A DNA stretch of 64,000 nt from Actinomadura craniellae (GCF_003289645.1 NZ_QLYX01000001.1:558001-622000); one strand, 5' to 3'. Positions 40,051 through 48,549 are shown, numbered from the stretch's first letter. The notes: generated from the letters alone by a model not told the origin. Translations and numbers: made by a program.

Positions 40051-40932
40051 GTGGACGTTCCGGAGCTGGTCGCCGCGGCGCGTGGCGGGTCCCTCCGCCC
40101 GGTCGGCCGGCTGCTGAGCCTGGTGGAGGGCGAGCGCCGCGAGGAGGTGCTGGCGGCCCTCGGCCCCGCACCGGACGCCGTCCGGGTCGTCGGCGTGACG
40201 GGCCCGCCCGGCGCCGGCAAGTCGACGACCGTCGCGGCACTCGTCGGGGCGTACCGGGAGCGCGGCCTGCGGGTGGCGGTGCTGGCGGTCGACCCGTCCT
40301 CGCCCTACAGCGGCGGCGCGCTGCTCGGCGACCGGATCCGGATGGCCGCGCACACGACCGACCCCGGGGTGCTCATCCGCTCCCTGGCGACCCGCGGGCA
40401 TCTGGGCGGGCTCGCCGCGGCGGTCCCCGCGGCCGTCCAGGTGCTCGCCGCCCTCCGCTACGACCTGATCCTGCTGGAGACGGTGGGCGTGGGGCAGTCC
40501 GAGATCGAGATCGCCGCCGTCGCTGACCCCACCGTCGTCATCCTCGCGCCCGGGGCGGGCGACGCCGTCCAGGCCGCCAAGGCGGGGCTGCTGGAGGTCG
40601 CCGACCTGCTGGTCGTCAACAAGGCGGACCGGGACGGCGCCGCCCAGACGGTCCGCGACCTGCGGATCGAGACCGGTGCCCAAATCCTCACCCTCGTCGC
40701 GCCCCAGGGCGAGGGGCTGCCCGAGCTGGTCGAGGCGATCGACGCCCACCACCGCGCCGACACCCCCGCCCGCCGGGCCGCCCGCGCCCGGGCGCAGATC
40801 CTCTCCCTGGCGCAGACCCGGCTGCGCGCCCACCCCGGTCTCGCCGCCCTGGCCGCCGACGTCGCCGCCGGCCGCTGCGACCCCTACACCGCGGCCGACC
40901 TCCTCGTCCGCCCGCCCGGGGCCGCCGGCTGA
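40051..40932 (+). CDS. meaB: MeaB/ArgK-type GTPase, B12-mutase chaperone
   Basis: 293-residue G3E-class P-loop GTPase. It has Walker A GPPGAGKST (51-59), DPSSPYSGGALLGDRIRM, the switch segment ETVGVGQSE, and the base-recognition motif NKAD. MeaB proteins load and protect adenosylcobalamin in methylmalonyl-CoA mutase and its relatives. Its partner is most likely the split mutase at 28189-30170, 10 kb away in the same island. I chose GTG 40051, five bases after GGAGGAGG, over the in-frame starts at 40018-40036. It converges on the TesB thioesterase. Confidence 0.92.
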   Translation: MDVPELVAAARGGSLRPVGRLLSLVEGERREEVLAALGPAPDAVRVVGVTGPPGAGKSTTVAALVGAYRERGLRVAVLAVDPSSPYSGGALLGDRIRMAAHTTDPGVLIRSLATRGHLGGLAAAVPAAVQVLAALRYDLILLETVGVGQSEIEIAAVADPTVVILAPGAGDAVQAAKAGLLEVADLLVVNKADRDGAAQTVRDLRIETGAQILTLVAPQGEGLPELVEAIDAHHRADTPARRAARARAQILSLAQTRLRAHPGLAALAADVAAGRCDPYTAADLLVRPPGAAG

Positions 40933-40957
40933 CCGGCGGCCCCGGAACGGCCGGTCA
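40930..40957. terminator. Short hairpin between convergent genes
   Basis: An 8-bp stem TGACCGGC/GCCGGTCA with a 12-base loop, overlapping the MeaB and TesB stop codons. Confidence 0.45.
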
Positions 40958-41791
40958 CTGCTGGAAGCGGAGCATCGCCTCCTGGGCGTAGGAGGCCACC
41001 AGGGAGCCGTCCTCGGTGAGGACGTCGCCGCGGCCGAAGCCGCGGCCGTGCGCCAGCAGCGGGCCGTGCTGGCGCAGCAGCAGCCACCCGTCGGTGCGGA
41101 AGGGCCGGTGGAACCAGAGGGTGTGCGAGGTGACGGCGGAGGCGAACGCCGTGCCCGCGTCCCGCTGGGAGATCCCGTCGAGGGGGAGCAGCGCCGTGCC
41201 GATGAGGGTGAGGTCGGTCGCGTAGGCGGCCAGCGCCGGGGCCAGTTCCGGGGCGGCCGACGGCATGCGCATCCAGAGGTCGAGCTCGGGCGATTCGGGC
41301 TTGGGGGAGTCCAGGTCCACGGTCGACCGGGTCTCCCAGGGCAGCAGGTCGAAGCGCACGCGGTGCTCCGCCCCGGGCACGGCGGGAGCCGGCGGGACGG
41401 TCTGCCGGTCGAGCCCGTCCTCGGCGGAATGCATGGACACCGAGGCCGTGGCCACGACGCCGGACGACTGCCGGGCGGTGATCGTCAGCGCCGCGAAGGT
41501 GCCGCCCTCGTGGTGGCGCGCCACCTCGTAGCGGACGGGTTCGTCGGACCGGCCCGCCCGCGGGAACAGCACGTGCAGGGACTTGACGCCCTTGTCCGGG
41601 CAGGTGAGGGCGGCGGCCCGGGCGAACTGGGCCAGCAGCTGCCCGCCGAACAGCCGGTGGTAGGTCAGCTTCTGGTTGCTCCCCTCGAAGGTCGTGGTCT
41701 CGCCGTCGTCCGACCGGTGCAGGTCGAGGCAGGCCAGCAGGTCGTTCCAGAGGTCGGTCACAGGTGCTCCCGGGGTGGACTGAGTGCTCAT
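40955..41791 (-). CDS. tesB: Acyl-CoA thioesterase II (TesB-like)
   Basis: 278-residue double-hotdog thioesterase. The first hotdog has FGGQLLAQFARAA and the second has SHTLWFHRPFRTDGWLLL and SLVASYAQEAMLR, which give the Asp and Gln of the usual Asp-Thr/Ser-Gln site. It hydrolyses acyl-CoA to free acid and CoA and may relieve CoA trapping by intermediates that cannot be degraded further. The ATG overlaps the stop of the upstream DapB-like gene. It is expressed with it under site J. Confidence 0.92.
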   Translation of the reverse strand: MSTQSTPGAPVTDLWNDLLACLDLHRSDDGETTTFEGSNQKLTYHRLFGGQLLAQFARAAALTCPDKGVKSLHVLFPRAGRSDEPVRYEVARHHEGGTFAALTITARQSSGVVATASVSMHSAEDGLDRQTVPPAPAVPGAEHRVRFDLLPWETRSTVDLDSPKPESPELDLWMRMPSAAPELAPALAAYATDLTLIGTALLPLDGISQRDAGTAFASAVTSHTLWFHRPFRTDGWLLLRQHGPLLAHGRGFGRGDVLTEDGSLVASYAQEAMLRFQQ

Positions 41792-42816
41792 CCGAGCATG
41801 GCGACGATCTGGGGCAGGTCAACCGAGGTGCGGATCCCCGGGGCCGCCGCGCAGACGTAGGGCACGGCGTTGACGGCGCGGTGCGCCGTGTACCCGGGCG
41901 AGGTGGCGCCCATCCGTTCGAGGGGCACCGCGAAGCGCAGGTCCACGTCGAGCGGGGCGTCGCCCTCGACCGCGATGTGCCAGCCGGTGTCGCGGACGTC
42001 CCACGCGGGTTCGAGGTCGGTGATGCAGTACCACAGGGCGCGGAAGCGCAGCACCGCCCGGCCGTTGCGCAGGCCCGACACCGTCATCCGCTGCGCCGCC
42101 ACGGTGCCGGCCTCCAGCGTGCCGGCGGCGATGCGGGTCGTCTCGCGCGCGGTCGCGACCTCCCCGGACGCCTCCACGGCGTCCAGCGGCATCGACAGCG
42201 CGTCGGCGAGGAGTCGCAGTGACGGGCCGAAGCTGATCCGCCCGTGGGCCAGCCGGCGCTCGTCGAGCTCGGCGGGGGGCTTCCCGAAGCCCATGATGTC
42301 GAAGAGCAGCCCGGGCGAGTCGCGCCGCGAGAGGTCGGCGAACTCGCTGATCGTCAGCCGGTCGAGCCGCCGCTGGATCGACGTCAGCACCAGCGGGACG
42401 GCCTCGGTGATGAACCCGGGGCTGCTCCCGGTGCTGTGGACCGAGGTGCCGCCGCGCTCGCAGGCGGCCTCGACCCGCTTGCGGATCTCGGGGTCCATGC
42501 TGTCCGGGCGGTGGAACTCGCCCCGGGTGGTGACGACGTTCGCGCCCGACTCCAGCAGCCGGCACACCTCGTCGAAGTCGCACGCGGCCGGCATGTACAG
42601 GACGCAGTCGGCGCCGAGCGCCAGGATCTCGTCGATGTTCCGGGTCGCGACGACGCCGGTCCGGGCGTACCCGCACAGCTCGCCGGCGTCTTTGCCCGCC
42701 TTGTCGGGCGAGTGGACGTACACCCCCGCCAGGGTCAGGTTCGGGTGCTCGATGACGGCCCGCATCGCGCGGGTGCCGATGTTCCCGGTGGCCCACTGGA
42801 CGACCCGGGGGCTCAC
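41788..42816 (-). CDS. DapB-like NAD(P)-binding oxidoreductase
   Basis: 342-residue two-domain protein. The N-terminal Rossmann segment RVVQWATGNIGTRAMRA and the middle VVTTRGEFHRPD resemble the dihydrodipicolinate-reductase-like family found in mycobacterial sterol and fatty-acid clusters (also compared with 2,4-diaminopentanoate dehydrogenase). Its reaction is not established. The GTG at 42816 overlaps the stop of a 15-codon upstream ORF (42813-42860) that has a better ribosome site. Either translation is coupled through that ORF, or a frameshift separates the true N-terminus. It lies downstream of site J. Confidence 0.85.
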   Translation of the reverse strand: MSPRVVQWATGNIGTRAMRAVIEHPNLTLAGVYVHSPDKAGKDAGELCGYARTGVVATRNIDEILALGADCVLYMPAACDFDEVCRLLESGANVVTTRGEFHRPDSMDPEIRKRVEAACERGGTSVHSTGSSPGFITEAVPLVLTSIQRRLDRLTISEFADLSRRDSPGLLFDIMGFGKPPAELDERRLAHGRISFGPSLRLLADALSMPLDAVEASGEVATARETTRIAAGTLEAGTVAAQRMTVSGLRNGRAVLRFRALWYCITDLEPAWDVRDTGWHIAVEGDAPLDVDLRFAVPLERMGATSPGYTAHRAVNAVPYVCAAAPGIRTSVDLPQIVAMLG

Positions 42817-42860
42817 GGAGCCACCGGCGGCCGGGATCCGTCGAGACGTGCCTTGCTCAT
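42813..42860 (-). CDS. 15-codon upstream ORF coupled to the DapB-like gene
   Basis: ATG at 42860 follows GAGGAG at good spacing and encodes MSKARLDGSRPPVAP, ending in a TGA that overlaps the GTG start of the DapB-like gene. The GTG itself has only weak ribosome-site sequence. This could be a leader peptide that delivers ribosomes by re-initiation. Homologues often begin MSK or MTP followed directly by RVVQWATGN, so a one-base indel joining the two frames is the main alternative. Confidence 0.5.
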   Translation of the reverse strand: MSKARLDGSRPPVAP

Positions 42861-42885
42861 GGAAGTACTCCTCGCTCTCGGTGAG

Positions 42886-42900
42886 GAGAACGCTATTCTT
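42886..42900. promoter_or_regulatory. GAGAAT-N3-ATTCTC-type operator, site J
   Basis: GAGAAC-GCT-ATTCTT, two symmetric-looking mismatches, just upstream of the minus-strand DapB-like/TesB operon. It is on the edge of the gap leading to the ABC transporter genes. Confidence 0.6.
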
Positions 42901-43270
42901 CCAAGGTGAGACGGTCAATACCGCCCAGTCTTCCCCACGGACGGCCAGGCCAGGCCGGAGCGGCCTGTTCGGCGCCCTCCGTTGAGATCACGACTTTCCT
43001 GTCCGCCTGCTCATACTTCCTATGGATGCATGGTTGATTCTCGCAGAACGAAAAGCTAGTTTCCTCTCACCGAGAGGAGTGCGCCAAGCGAGATCTGCCA
43101 GCCCACCGGCCGGCTCAAGTCCCTGTTCGGCGTCCCGGGCCCACCGGCCCGAGCCCGCCCGAATCCGCCGTTCGGACCGTGGAGAACCCGCCCGGTCCCG
43201 ACCGCCCCGCGCCGGGGCGTCACCTGATCCACCCATAAGCCGGTCGGGGGACAGTACCGAGGAGGAACCC
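42901..43270. other. Intergenic region before the ABC transporter operon
   Basis: Gap of 370 bp between site J and the lipoprotein gene. It contains a single ATTCTC half-site (43037-43042) and a weak match GAAAAG-CTA-GTTTCC (43050-43064) whose right half equals that of site C. The open frame upstream of 43271 is Arg/Pro/Ser rich and looks non-coding. Nothing else stands out. Confidence 0.5.
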
Positions 43271-44644
43271 GTGAAACCGCAGAAAACCCTCGCCGTGATC
43301 GCGGCGATAGCCCTGCTCGCCGCGGGATGCGGCCGCAGCGGCTCCGGCGGCGAGGAGACGCCTCCTGACGCCGGGCAGGCCGTGACCGGCGATTTCGGCG
43401 ACCTGAAGGGCATCTGCAAGCCGGGTAGCGCGAAGGGCTCACCCGCCCAGGGCGTCACCGACAAGGAGATCAAGCTCGGCGTCTTCAGCGACGTGGGCTT
43501 CACCAAGCAGTCGGAGTTCATCGACGCGGCGAAGGCGTTCACCTCCTGGTGCAACGCCGCCGGCGGGATCAACGGCCGCAAGCTCGTCGCCAACACCCGC
43601 GACTCCAAGCTGATGGAGGTCCGCCAGCGGATGCTGGAGTCCTGCCGCGAGGACTTCGCGGTCGTCGGCGGCGGCTCCGCGCTGGACGCGCTGGGCGTCA
43701 AGGACCGGCTGACGTGCCTGATGCCCGCCTTCCCCGCCCAGACCTCCCAGGTCGGCAACCTCGGCTCGGATCTGCAGATCGAGACGGTGGCCGGCGGCCC
43801 CTCCTACAGCCCCTACGCCGGGTACTTCAACTGGCTGCTGAAGGAGGCGTACCCGGGCTCGGCCAAGAACGTCGGCATCATCTACGGTGACTCCCCGGTG
43901 GCCAAGGTCATCGAGGCGCACACCCGGCAGGGCATCCAGGGCTCCGGCGGGACGATCTCCTACTCCGAGGCGTACTCGCCGCAGGGCGTCCCGGACTGGA
44001 CCCCCTACGCCCAGGCCATCAAGAGCCGGGGCGTCAAGGGCCTGATCTTCCTCGGAAGCTTCGCCGACCTGGCCAAGCTCGAGCAGGTGCTCACCAACAT
44101 CAACTACAAGCTCGACTGGATCGACACCAACAGCAACGCCTACGGTCCGGCGTTCCTCAAGCTGGCGGGCCCGGCGGCCCTCGCCGCCCAGAACAACCTC
44201 GCTGACATCGGCGGCGTCTACCCGCTGGAGAACGCCGCGCAGAACCCGGCGACCAAGCAGGCCACCGAACTGTTCGCCAAGTACGCCCCGGGCAAGCCGG
44301 TGACGCTGCAGATGATCCGCGGCTTCGTCGCCTGGACGCTGTTCGCCAAGGCCGCCTCCTCCTGCGGCGACAACCTCACCCGCAAGTGCGTCTTCGAGGC
44401 GGGGATGAAGGAGACCGCGTGGACGGGCGGCGGCCTCCAGGCCCCGGTCGACCTGTCCAAGCCCGACGCCCCGGCCCAGTGCTTCAACGTCGAGAAGGCG
44501 ACCCCGCAGGGCTGGAAGCCGGCCGACTTCAAGCCCAACCAGGGCGCCTACCGCTGCAACGCGCCCGCGATCAAGTTCAGCAACCCCATGGGCAAGCCGG
44601 TCACCCTCGCCGACGTCGGCAAGAGCATGAACGACGTCAAATAA
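43271..44644 (+). CDS. Branched-chain-type ABC transporter substrate-binding lipoprotein
   Basis: 457 residues. The signal peptide MKPQKTLAVIAAIALLAAGC ends in a lipobox (LAAGC), so the mature protein is a lipid-anchored type I periplasmic-binding-fold protein of the LivK/Leu-Ile-Val group. It begins EIKLGVFSDVGFTKQSE. GTG 43271 follows GAGGAGG. It captures the substrate outside the cell for the fused permease and the two ATPases that follow directly. In catabolic islands this class often imports aromatic, cyclic or steroid acids instead of amino acids. Its substrate is probably the island's growth substrate, which is an inference from context. Confidence 0.93.
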   Translation: MKPQKTLAVIAAIALLAAGCGRSGSGGEETPPDAGQAVTGDFGDLKGICKPGSAKGSPAQGVTDKEIKLGVFSDVGFTKQSEFIDAAKAFTSWCNAAGGINGRKLVANTRDSKLMEVRQRMLESCREDFAVVGGGSALDALGVKDRLTCLMPAFPAQTSQVGNLGSDLQIETVAGGPSYSPYAGYFNWLLKEAYPGSAKNVGIIYGDSPVAKVIEAHTRQGIQGSGGTISYSEAYSPQGVPDWTPYAQAIKSRGVKGLIFLGSFADLAKLEQVLTNINYKLDWIDTNSNAYGPAFLKLAGPAALAAQNNLADIGGVYPLENAAQNPATKQATELFAKYAPGKPVTLQMIRGFVAWTLFAKAASSCGDNLTRKCVFEAGMKETAWTGGGLQAPVDLSKPDAPAQCFNVEKATPQGWKPADFKPNQGAYRCNAPAIKFSNPMGKPVTLADVGKSMNDVK

Positions 44645-46759
44645 ATGGAGCAGTTCCTCATCTTCGGTGTTGTAGGTCTGAGCACCGCCGCGATCTACGC
44701 CGTCATCGGCAGCGGTCTGGTGCTCACCTACACCACCACCGGCGTGTTCAACTTCGCGCACGGGGCGGCGGGCATGCTGTCGGCGTTCGCCTACTGGCAG
44801 CTGTCCGTCGGGTGGGGGTGGCCGGTTCCGGTGGCCCTGGCCGTGGTGCTGCTCGTGCTCGCCCCGGCCTTCGGCCTCGCGGTCGAGAAGGTGGTGCTGC
44901 GGCCCGTCCAGAACCTGGGTGAGGCCGAACGGCTGGTGATGACGGTCGCTCTGTTGAGCGGCCTCATCGCCGCCGCCCGGTGGATCTGGGACCCCAACAC
45001 CCCCCGGCCGCTGTCGGCGTTCTTCGTCAACAGCGCGCCCATCCGCCTGGGACCGGCGACGATCACCTGGCACCAGGCCACCACCATGATCGTCGCGGTG
45101 GCGGTGGCCGCGGGCCTGTGGTACCTGCTGCACCGCACCCGCACCGGCACGGAGATGCGCGCGACCGTGGACGACCGGGCCCTGGCCGGTCTCACCGGCG
45201 CCGACCCGCTCCGGGCCAACCGGGTCGCGTGGATCCTCGGCACCCAGCTCGCGGCGATCGGCGGCATCCTCATCGCGCCGACCGTCGCCCTGGACGCCTC
45301 CCAGCTCTCCCTGCTGATCGTCAGCGCCTACACCGCCGCGATCTTCGGCCGGCTGCGCAGCCTGCCGCTGGTCTTCGTCGGGGCGGTGGTCGTCGGCTGC
45401 CTGGAGAGCTACCTGACCGGCTACCTGCCGCAGAACCCGTACCTGCCGGGCCTGCGGCTGGCCGCGCCCGCGCTGCTGCTGTTCCTGGCCCTGCTGCTGT
45501 TCCCCCAGGGGCGGCTGCGCGGCCGGGACCGCAGGCTGCGCCCGGTCCCGACGCCGACGATGCGGGGAACGCTGATCTTCGCCGCGTCGATTGTCGCCTT
45601 CGGGATGGTGCTGGCGACGGTGCTGGGCGAGTCCGAGCTGATCTCCTACGGGCCGATCTTCTCGCTGGGCATCGTGGCGCTGTCGTTCGTGCCCCTGGCC
45701 GGCTACGCGGGCCAGATCTCGCTGTGCCAGCTGAGCATGGCGGGCATCGGCGCGATCGTCTGGGGCCAGCTCGGCGCGGACGGGCAGCTGTGGGCGCTGC
45801 CCGCCGCGGTGCTGGTCGCGGCCCTGGTCGGGGCGCTGGTTGCGGTCCCCGCGCTGCGCCTGTCCGGGGTGTACCTGGCGCTGGGGACGACGGCCTTCGC
45901 GGTCGTCCTCGACCGCTGGATCTTCACCCTGCCCGCGATCGACCTGTTCGGCGTGCAGATCGCGCTGTTCAACCAGGGCTCGGTGGAGATGGCCGGACCG
46001 AACCTGTTCGGTCTGCGGCTGGACGGACAGGCCGAGCTGATGGTCTTCGCCGCGGTCTGCCTCGCCCTGGCCTCCCTGGGGGTCGCGGCGCTGCGCCTCA
46101 GCAGGTTCGGGCGGCGGCTGATCGCGCTGCGCGACAGCGAGGCCGCCTACGCCACCCTCGGCGGCAGCCTGCTGGTCGCCCGGGTCCTGGTGTTCGCCCT
46201 GGGCGCCGGGATCGCGGGGCTCGGCGGGGTGCTGTACGGGATGCAACTGCAGTCGGTCACCGCCGAGCAGTTCAACTTCGTGGCGGGGCTGCCGCTCTTC
46301 CTGGTCGCGGTGATCGGCGGGCTCGGCACGGTGGGCGTCGGGCTGTTCACCGGCACCGCCTACATCGGGCCGATGCACCTGCTCAACAGCATGGCGCCGT
46401 GGGCGCACAACATCGTCAACCTGCTGCCGGCCCTGGCCGGTCTGGGGTTCGCCCGGCACCCCGAGGGCGTCGCCCCGGGGATGCGGCACGGCTGGGAACC
46501 GCTCGCCCGTAACCGGGTCGCGGTGCTCGCGCTGGTCGGCGGGCTCGCGGTGGCGTGGCTGCTGCGGCTCGGCGACCTCATCAACGGGTGGACGTTCTTC
46601 CTCGGCGCGCTGGTCCTGGCTCTGGCGCTGCGCACGTACGCGCAGTCGCGGGAGGCCGGCGCGGTCGTGACGGACATCCCGGTCGAGTGGTGGGGCGTGC
46701 GCCGCCCCTGGCGTGCGGAGGACAGGGAGGTGCTGTCCCGTGGAATCGCTGCAGGTTAG
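44645..46759 (+). CDS. Fused LivH-LivM branched-chain-type ABC permease
   Basis: 704-residue membrane protein. Residues 1-290 are a complete LivH-like permease (GLSTAAIYAVIGSGLVLTYT at the start), and about 310-620 a LivM-like permease (SYGPIFSLGIVALSFVPLAG, then GYAGQISLCQLSMAGIGA). A basic linker GRLRGRDRRLRPVP separates them. Separate genes are the norm, so this is a fusion giving one chain with about 16 helices. A further C-terminal helix pair follows. It begins directly after the TAA of the lipoprotein gene and overlaps the ATPase gene by 20 bp. Confidence 0.93.
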   Translation: MEQFLIFGVVGLSTAAIYAVIGSGLVLTYTTTGVFNFAHGAAGMLSAFAYWQLSVGWGWPVPVALAVVLLVLAPAFGLAVEKVVLRPVQNLGEAERLVMTVALLSGLIAAARWIWDPNTPRPLSAFFVNSAPIRLGPATITWHQATTMIVAVAVAAGLWYLLHRTRTGTEMRATVDDRALAGLTGADPLRANRVAWILGTQLAAIGGILIAPTVALDASQLSLLIVSAYTAAIFGRLRSLPLVFVGAVVVGCLESYLTGYLPQNPYLPGLRLAAPALLLFLALLLFPQGRLRGRDRRLRPVPTPTMRGTLIFAASIVAFGMVLATVLGESELISYGPIFSLGIVALSFVPLAGYAGQISLCQLSMAGIGAIVWGQLGADGQLWALPAAVLVAALVGALVAVPALRLSGVYLALGTTAFAVVLDRWIFTLPAIDLFGVQIALFNQGSVEMAGPNLFGLRLDGQAELMVFAAVCLALASLGVAALRLSRFGRRLIALRDSEAAYATLGGSLLVARVLVFALGAGIAGLGGVLYGMQLQSVTAEQFNFVAGLPLFLVAVIGGLGTVGVGLFTGTAYIGPMHLLNSMAPWAHNIVNLLPALAGLGFARHPEGVAPGMRHGWEPLARNRVAVLALVGGLAVAWLLRLGDLINGWTFFLGALVLALALRTYAQSREAGAVVTDIPVEWWGVRRPWRAEDREVLSRGIAAG

Positions 46760-47450
46760 CGGGGTGACGGTCGACTTCGGCGGCCACCGGGCCCTGGACG
46801 GGGTCGCCTTGACGGCCGCCCCCGGCCGGGTCACCGGACTGATCGGCCCCAACGGGGCCGGCAAGAGCACCCTGTTCGACGTCGTGTCTGGGCTGCGCCG
46901 GCCCTCGTCGGGCCGGGTGCACCTGGCCGGCCGGGACGTCACCCGGCTGGGCCCGGCGCGCCGGGCCCGGCACGGGCTGGCCCGGACGTTCCAGCGGCTG
47001 GAGCTGTTCGGCCGGCTGAGCGTCCGCGACAACCTGCTCGTCGCCGCGGAACTGGGTCCGCAGCGGCGGCACGCGGACCGCGTCGTCACCGAGATCCTTG
47101 ACCGGCTCGGCCTGGCGAAGATCGCCGACCAGCACGCCGACACCCTGTCCACCGGGGTCGCCCGGCTGGTCGAGGTGGGCCGGGCCCTGGCCGTCCGGCC
47201 CACGCTCCTGCTGCTCGACGAGCCCGCGGCCGGGCAGGACGCCGAGGAGACCGAGCGGTTCGCGGCCCTGCTGCGCTCGCTGGCCGACGACGGGACGGCC
47301 GTCGTCCTCGTCGAGCACGACATGGGCCTGGTCATGAGCGTGTGCGACGAGGTGCACGTCCTCGACCTCGGGAAGATCATTGCCGTTGGTCCGCCCGAGG
47401 TGATCCGCAACGACGAGACGGTCCTGGCCGCCTACCTGGGGGACGCGTGA
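46740..47450 (+). CDS. livG: ABC transporter ATPase, LivG-like
   Basis: 236-residue ABC ATPase. Walker A is GPNGAGKST, Walker B is LLLLDEPAAGQD, followed by the switch His in VLVEHDMGLV. The signature reads LSTGVARLVEVGRAL in place of the common LSGGQ, a variant I have seen associated with LivG-type proteins. GTG 46740 follows AGGGAGG. It drives import through the fused permease. It overlaps the next ATPase gene by GTGA. Confidence 0.93.
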   Translation: MESLQVSGVTVDFGGHRALDGVALTAAPGRVTGLIGPNGAGKSTLFDVVSGLRRPSSGRVHLAGRDVTRLGPARRARHGLARTFQRLELFGRLSVRDNLLVAAELGPQRRHADRVVTEILDRLGLAKIADQHADTLSTGVARLVEVGRALAVRPTLLLLDEPAAGQDAEETERFAALLRSLADDGTAVVLVEHDMGLVMSVCDEVHVLDLGKIIAVGPPEVIRNDETVLAAYLGDA

Positions 47451-48154
47451 GCACTCTGCTGGAACTGCACGACGTGCGCGCCGCCCACGGCGGCATCACC
47501 GCCCTGCACGGCGTGACCCTGAGCGTCGCCGCCGGGCAGGTGGTGGCCCTGCTCGGCCCGAACGGCGCGGGCAAGACGACCACGCTGCGGGTCGCCGCGG
47601 GGGTGCACCCGGTCGAGTCGGGCCGGCTGGTGCTGGGCGGCCGGGACCTGACCGGGGCCAGCCCCCGCGACCTGGCCCGCGCCGGGGTCTGCCTGATCCC
47701 CGAGGGCCGCGGCGTGTTCCCCAACCTGTCGGTCCGCGACAACCTGCTGATGATGACCTTCACCGGCCGCAGCCGCGAGGAGATCGAGGAGATCGCGTTC
47801 GCCCGGTTCCCCGTCCTCGCCCAGCGCGCCGCCCAGACGGCCGGGACCCTGTCCGGCGGCGAGCAGCAGATGCTCGCCCTCGCCCGGGGCCTGGCCACCG
47901 ATCCCGCGGTGCTGCTGCTGGACGAGCTCTCCATGGGACTGGCCCCGCTGATCGTCGCCCGGCTGTACGAGCAGGTCGCCGAGATCGCCCGGCAGGGCGT
48001 GGCCGTGCTGGTCGTCGAGCAGTTCGCGACGGCCGTCCTCGGCATCGCCGACCACGCGGCCGTGCTGGTGCGCGGCCGGATCGAACGCCAGGGCCGACCC
48101 GACGACGGGCTGCGCACCGAACTTTCCGCCCTCTACCTGGGGAGTGCCCCATGA
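47447..48154 (+). CDS. livF: ABC transporter ATPase, LivF-like
   Basis: 235-residue ABC ATPase. It has GPNGAGKTT (Walker A), IPEGRGVFPNLSVRDNL, the regular signature LSGGEQQMLALARGL, Walker B VLLLDELSMGLAP and His in VVEQFATAVLG as a Gln-containing switch region. Second ATPase of the branched-chain-type importer. The GTG overlaps the LivG-like stop, and its own stop overlaps the start of a small membrane protein by ATGA, tying that protein to the transporter operon. Confidence 0.94.
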   Translation: MSTLLELHDVRAAHGGITALHGVTLSVAAGQVVALLGPNGAGKTTTLRVAAGVHPVESGRLVLGGRDLTGASPRDLARAGVCLIPEGRGVFPNLSVRDNLLMMTFTGRSREEIEEIAFARFPVLAQRAAQTAGTLSGGEQQMLALARGLATDPAVLLLDELSMGLAPLIVARLYEQVAEIARQGVAVLVVEQFATAVLGIADHAAVLVRGRIERQGRPDDGLRTELSALYLGSAP

Positions 48155-48549
48155 CCTCGACCGAGACGCGCGCGGACCGCTTCGTCCGCGAACTCGCCGA
48201 ACTGAAGATCCCCGACCCGGCCGCCGGGCGGGCCGCCCTCTGGCTGCGCCTGGGCGTGGCGCTGATGGTGCTCGGCCTGGTGCTGGCGGGATCGTCCTAC
48301 CTGCTCGCGCACGGCACCACCGACCCGCTCGCCCAGCGGGACGCCCTCGCCCTCGGGCTGGGCGGGATCGCCGGGTGCGTCGTGGGATCCGCGCTCTTCC
48401 TGCGGTACTCGCTGACCGGCTTCCTGCGGTTCTGGATGGCCCGCCAGTCCTACGACCTCGCCCTCCTCGCCGACCGCCTCCTCGACAAGGAGAACAGCCA
48501 TGACCTCGCCCTCGACCCCCTCGACAGCGCCGACCCTGCGTCCCGGTGA
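48151..48549 (+). CDS. Small two-helix membrane protein, unknown function
   Basis: 132 residues. An N-terminal soluble helix (TRADRFVRELAELKIPDPAAG) is followed by two hydrophobic segments (about 32-52 and 65-85), a short basic loop and a charged tail. No family is recognised. The ATG overlaps the LivF-like stop, so it belongs to the transporter operon. The next small gene overlaps it by 50 bp. The pair may be accessory to uptake or to a membrane step of the pathway; this is only position-based. Confidence 0.75.
   Translation: MTSTETRADRFVRELAELKIPDPAAGRAALWLRLGVALMVLGLVLAGSSYLLAHGTTDPLAQRDALALGLGGIAGCVVGSALFLRYSLTGFLRFWMARQSYDLALLADRLLDKENSHDLALDPLDSADPASR

Noticed and set aside
7194-42900. 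Shared palindrome as a KstR or KstR2 box
   Set aside because: As remembered, those motifs (TnnAACnnGTTnnA and AnCAAGnnCTTGnT) do not match GAGAAT-N3-ATTCTC in sequence or spacing.
43028-43064. Two further GAGAAT-type sites upstream of the ABC lipoprotein gene
   Set aside because: Only one half-site and a 7-of-12 match, too weak to list as operators. Mentioned only in the intergenic note.
43439-47410. Minus-strand open frame of over 1,300 codons opposite the ABC transporter genes
   Set aside because: High-GC antisense artefact: Arg/Gln/Gly low-complexity with no domain. The opposite strand has five well-supported features.
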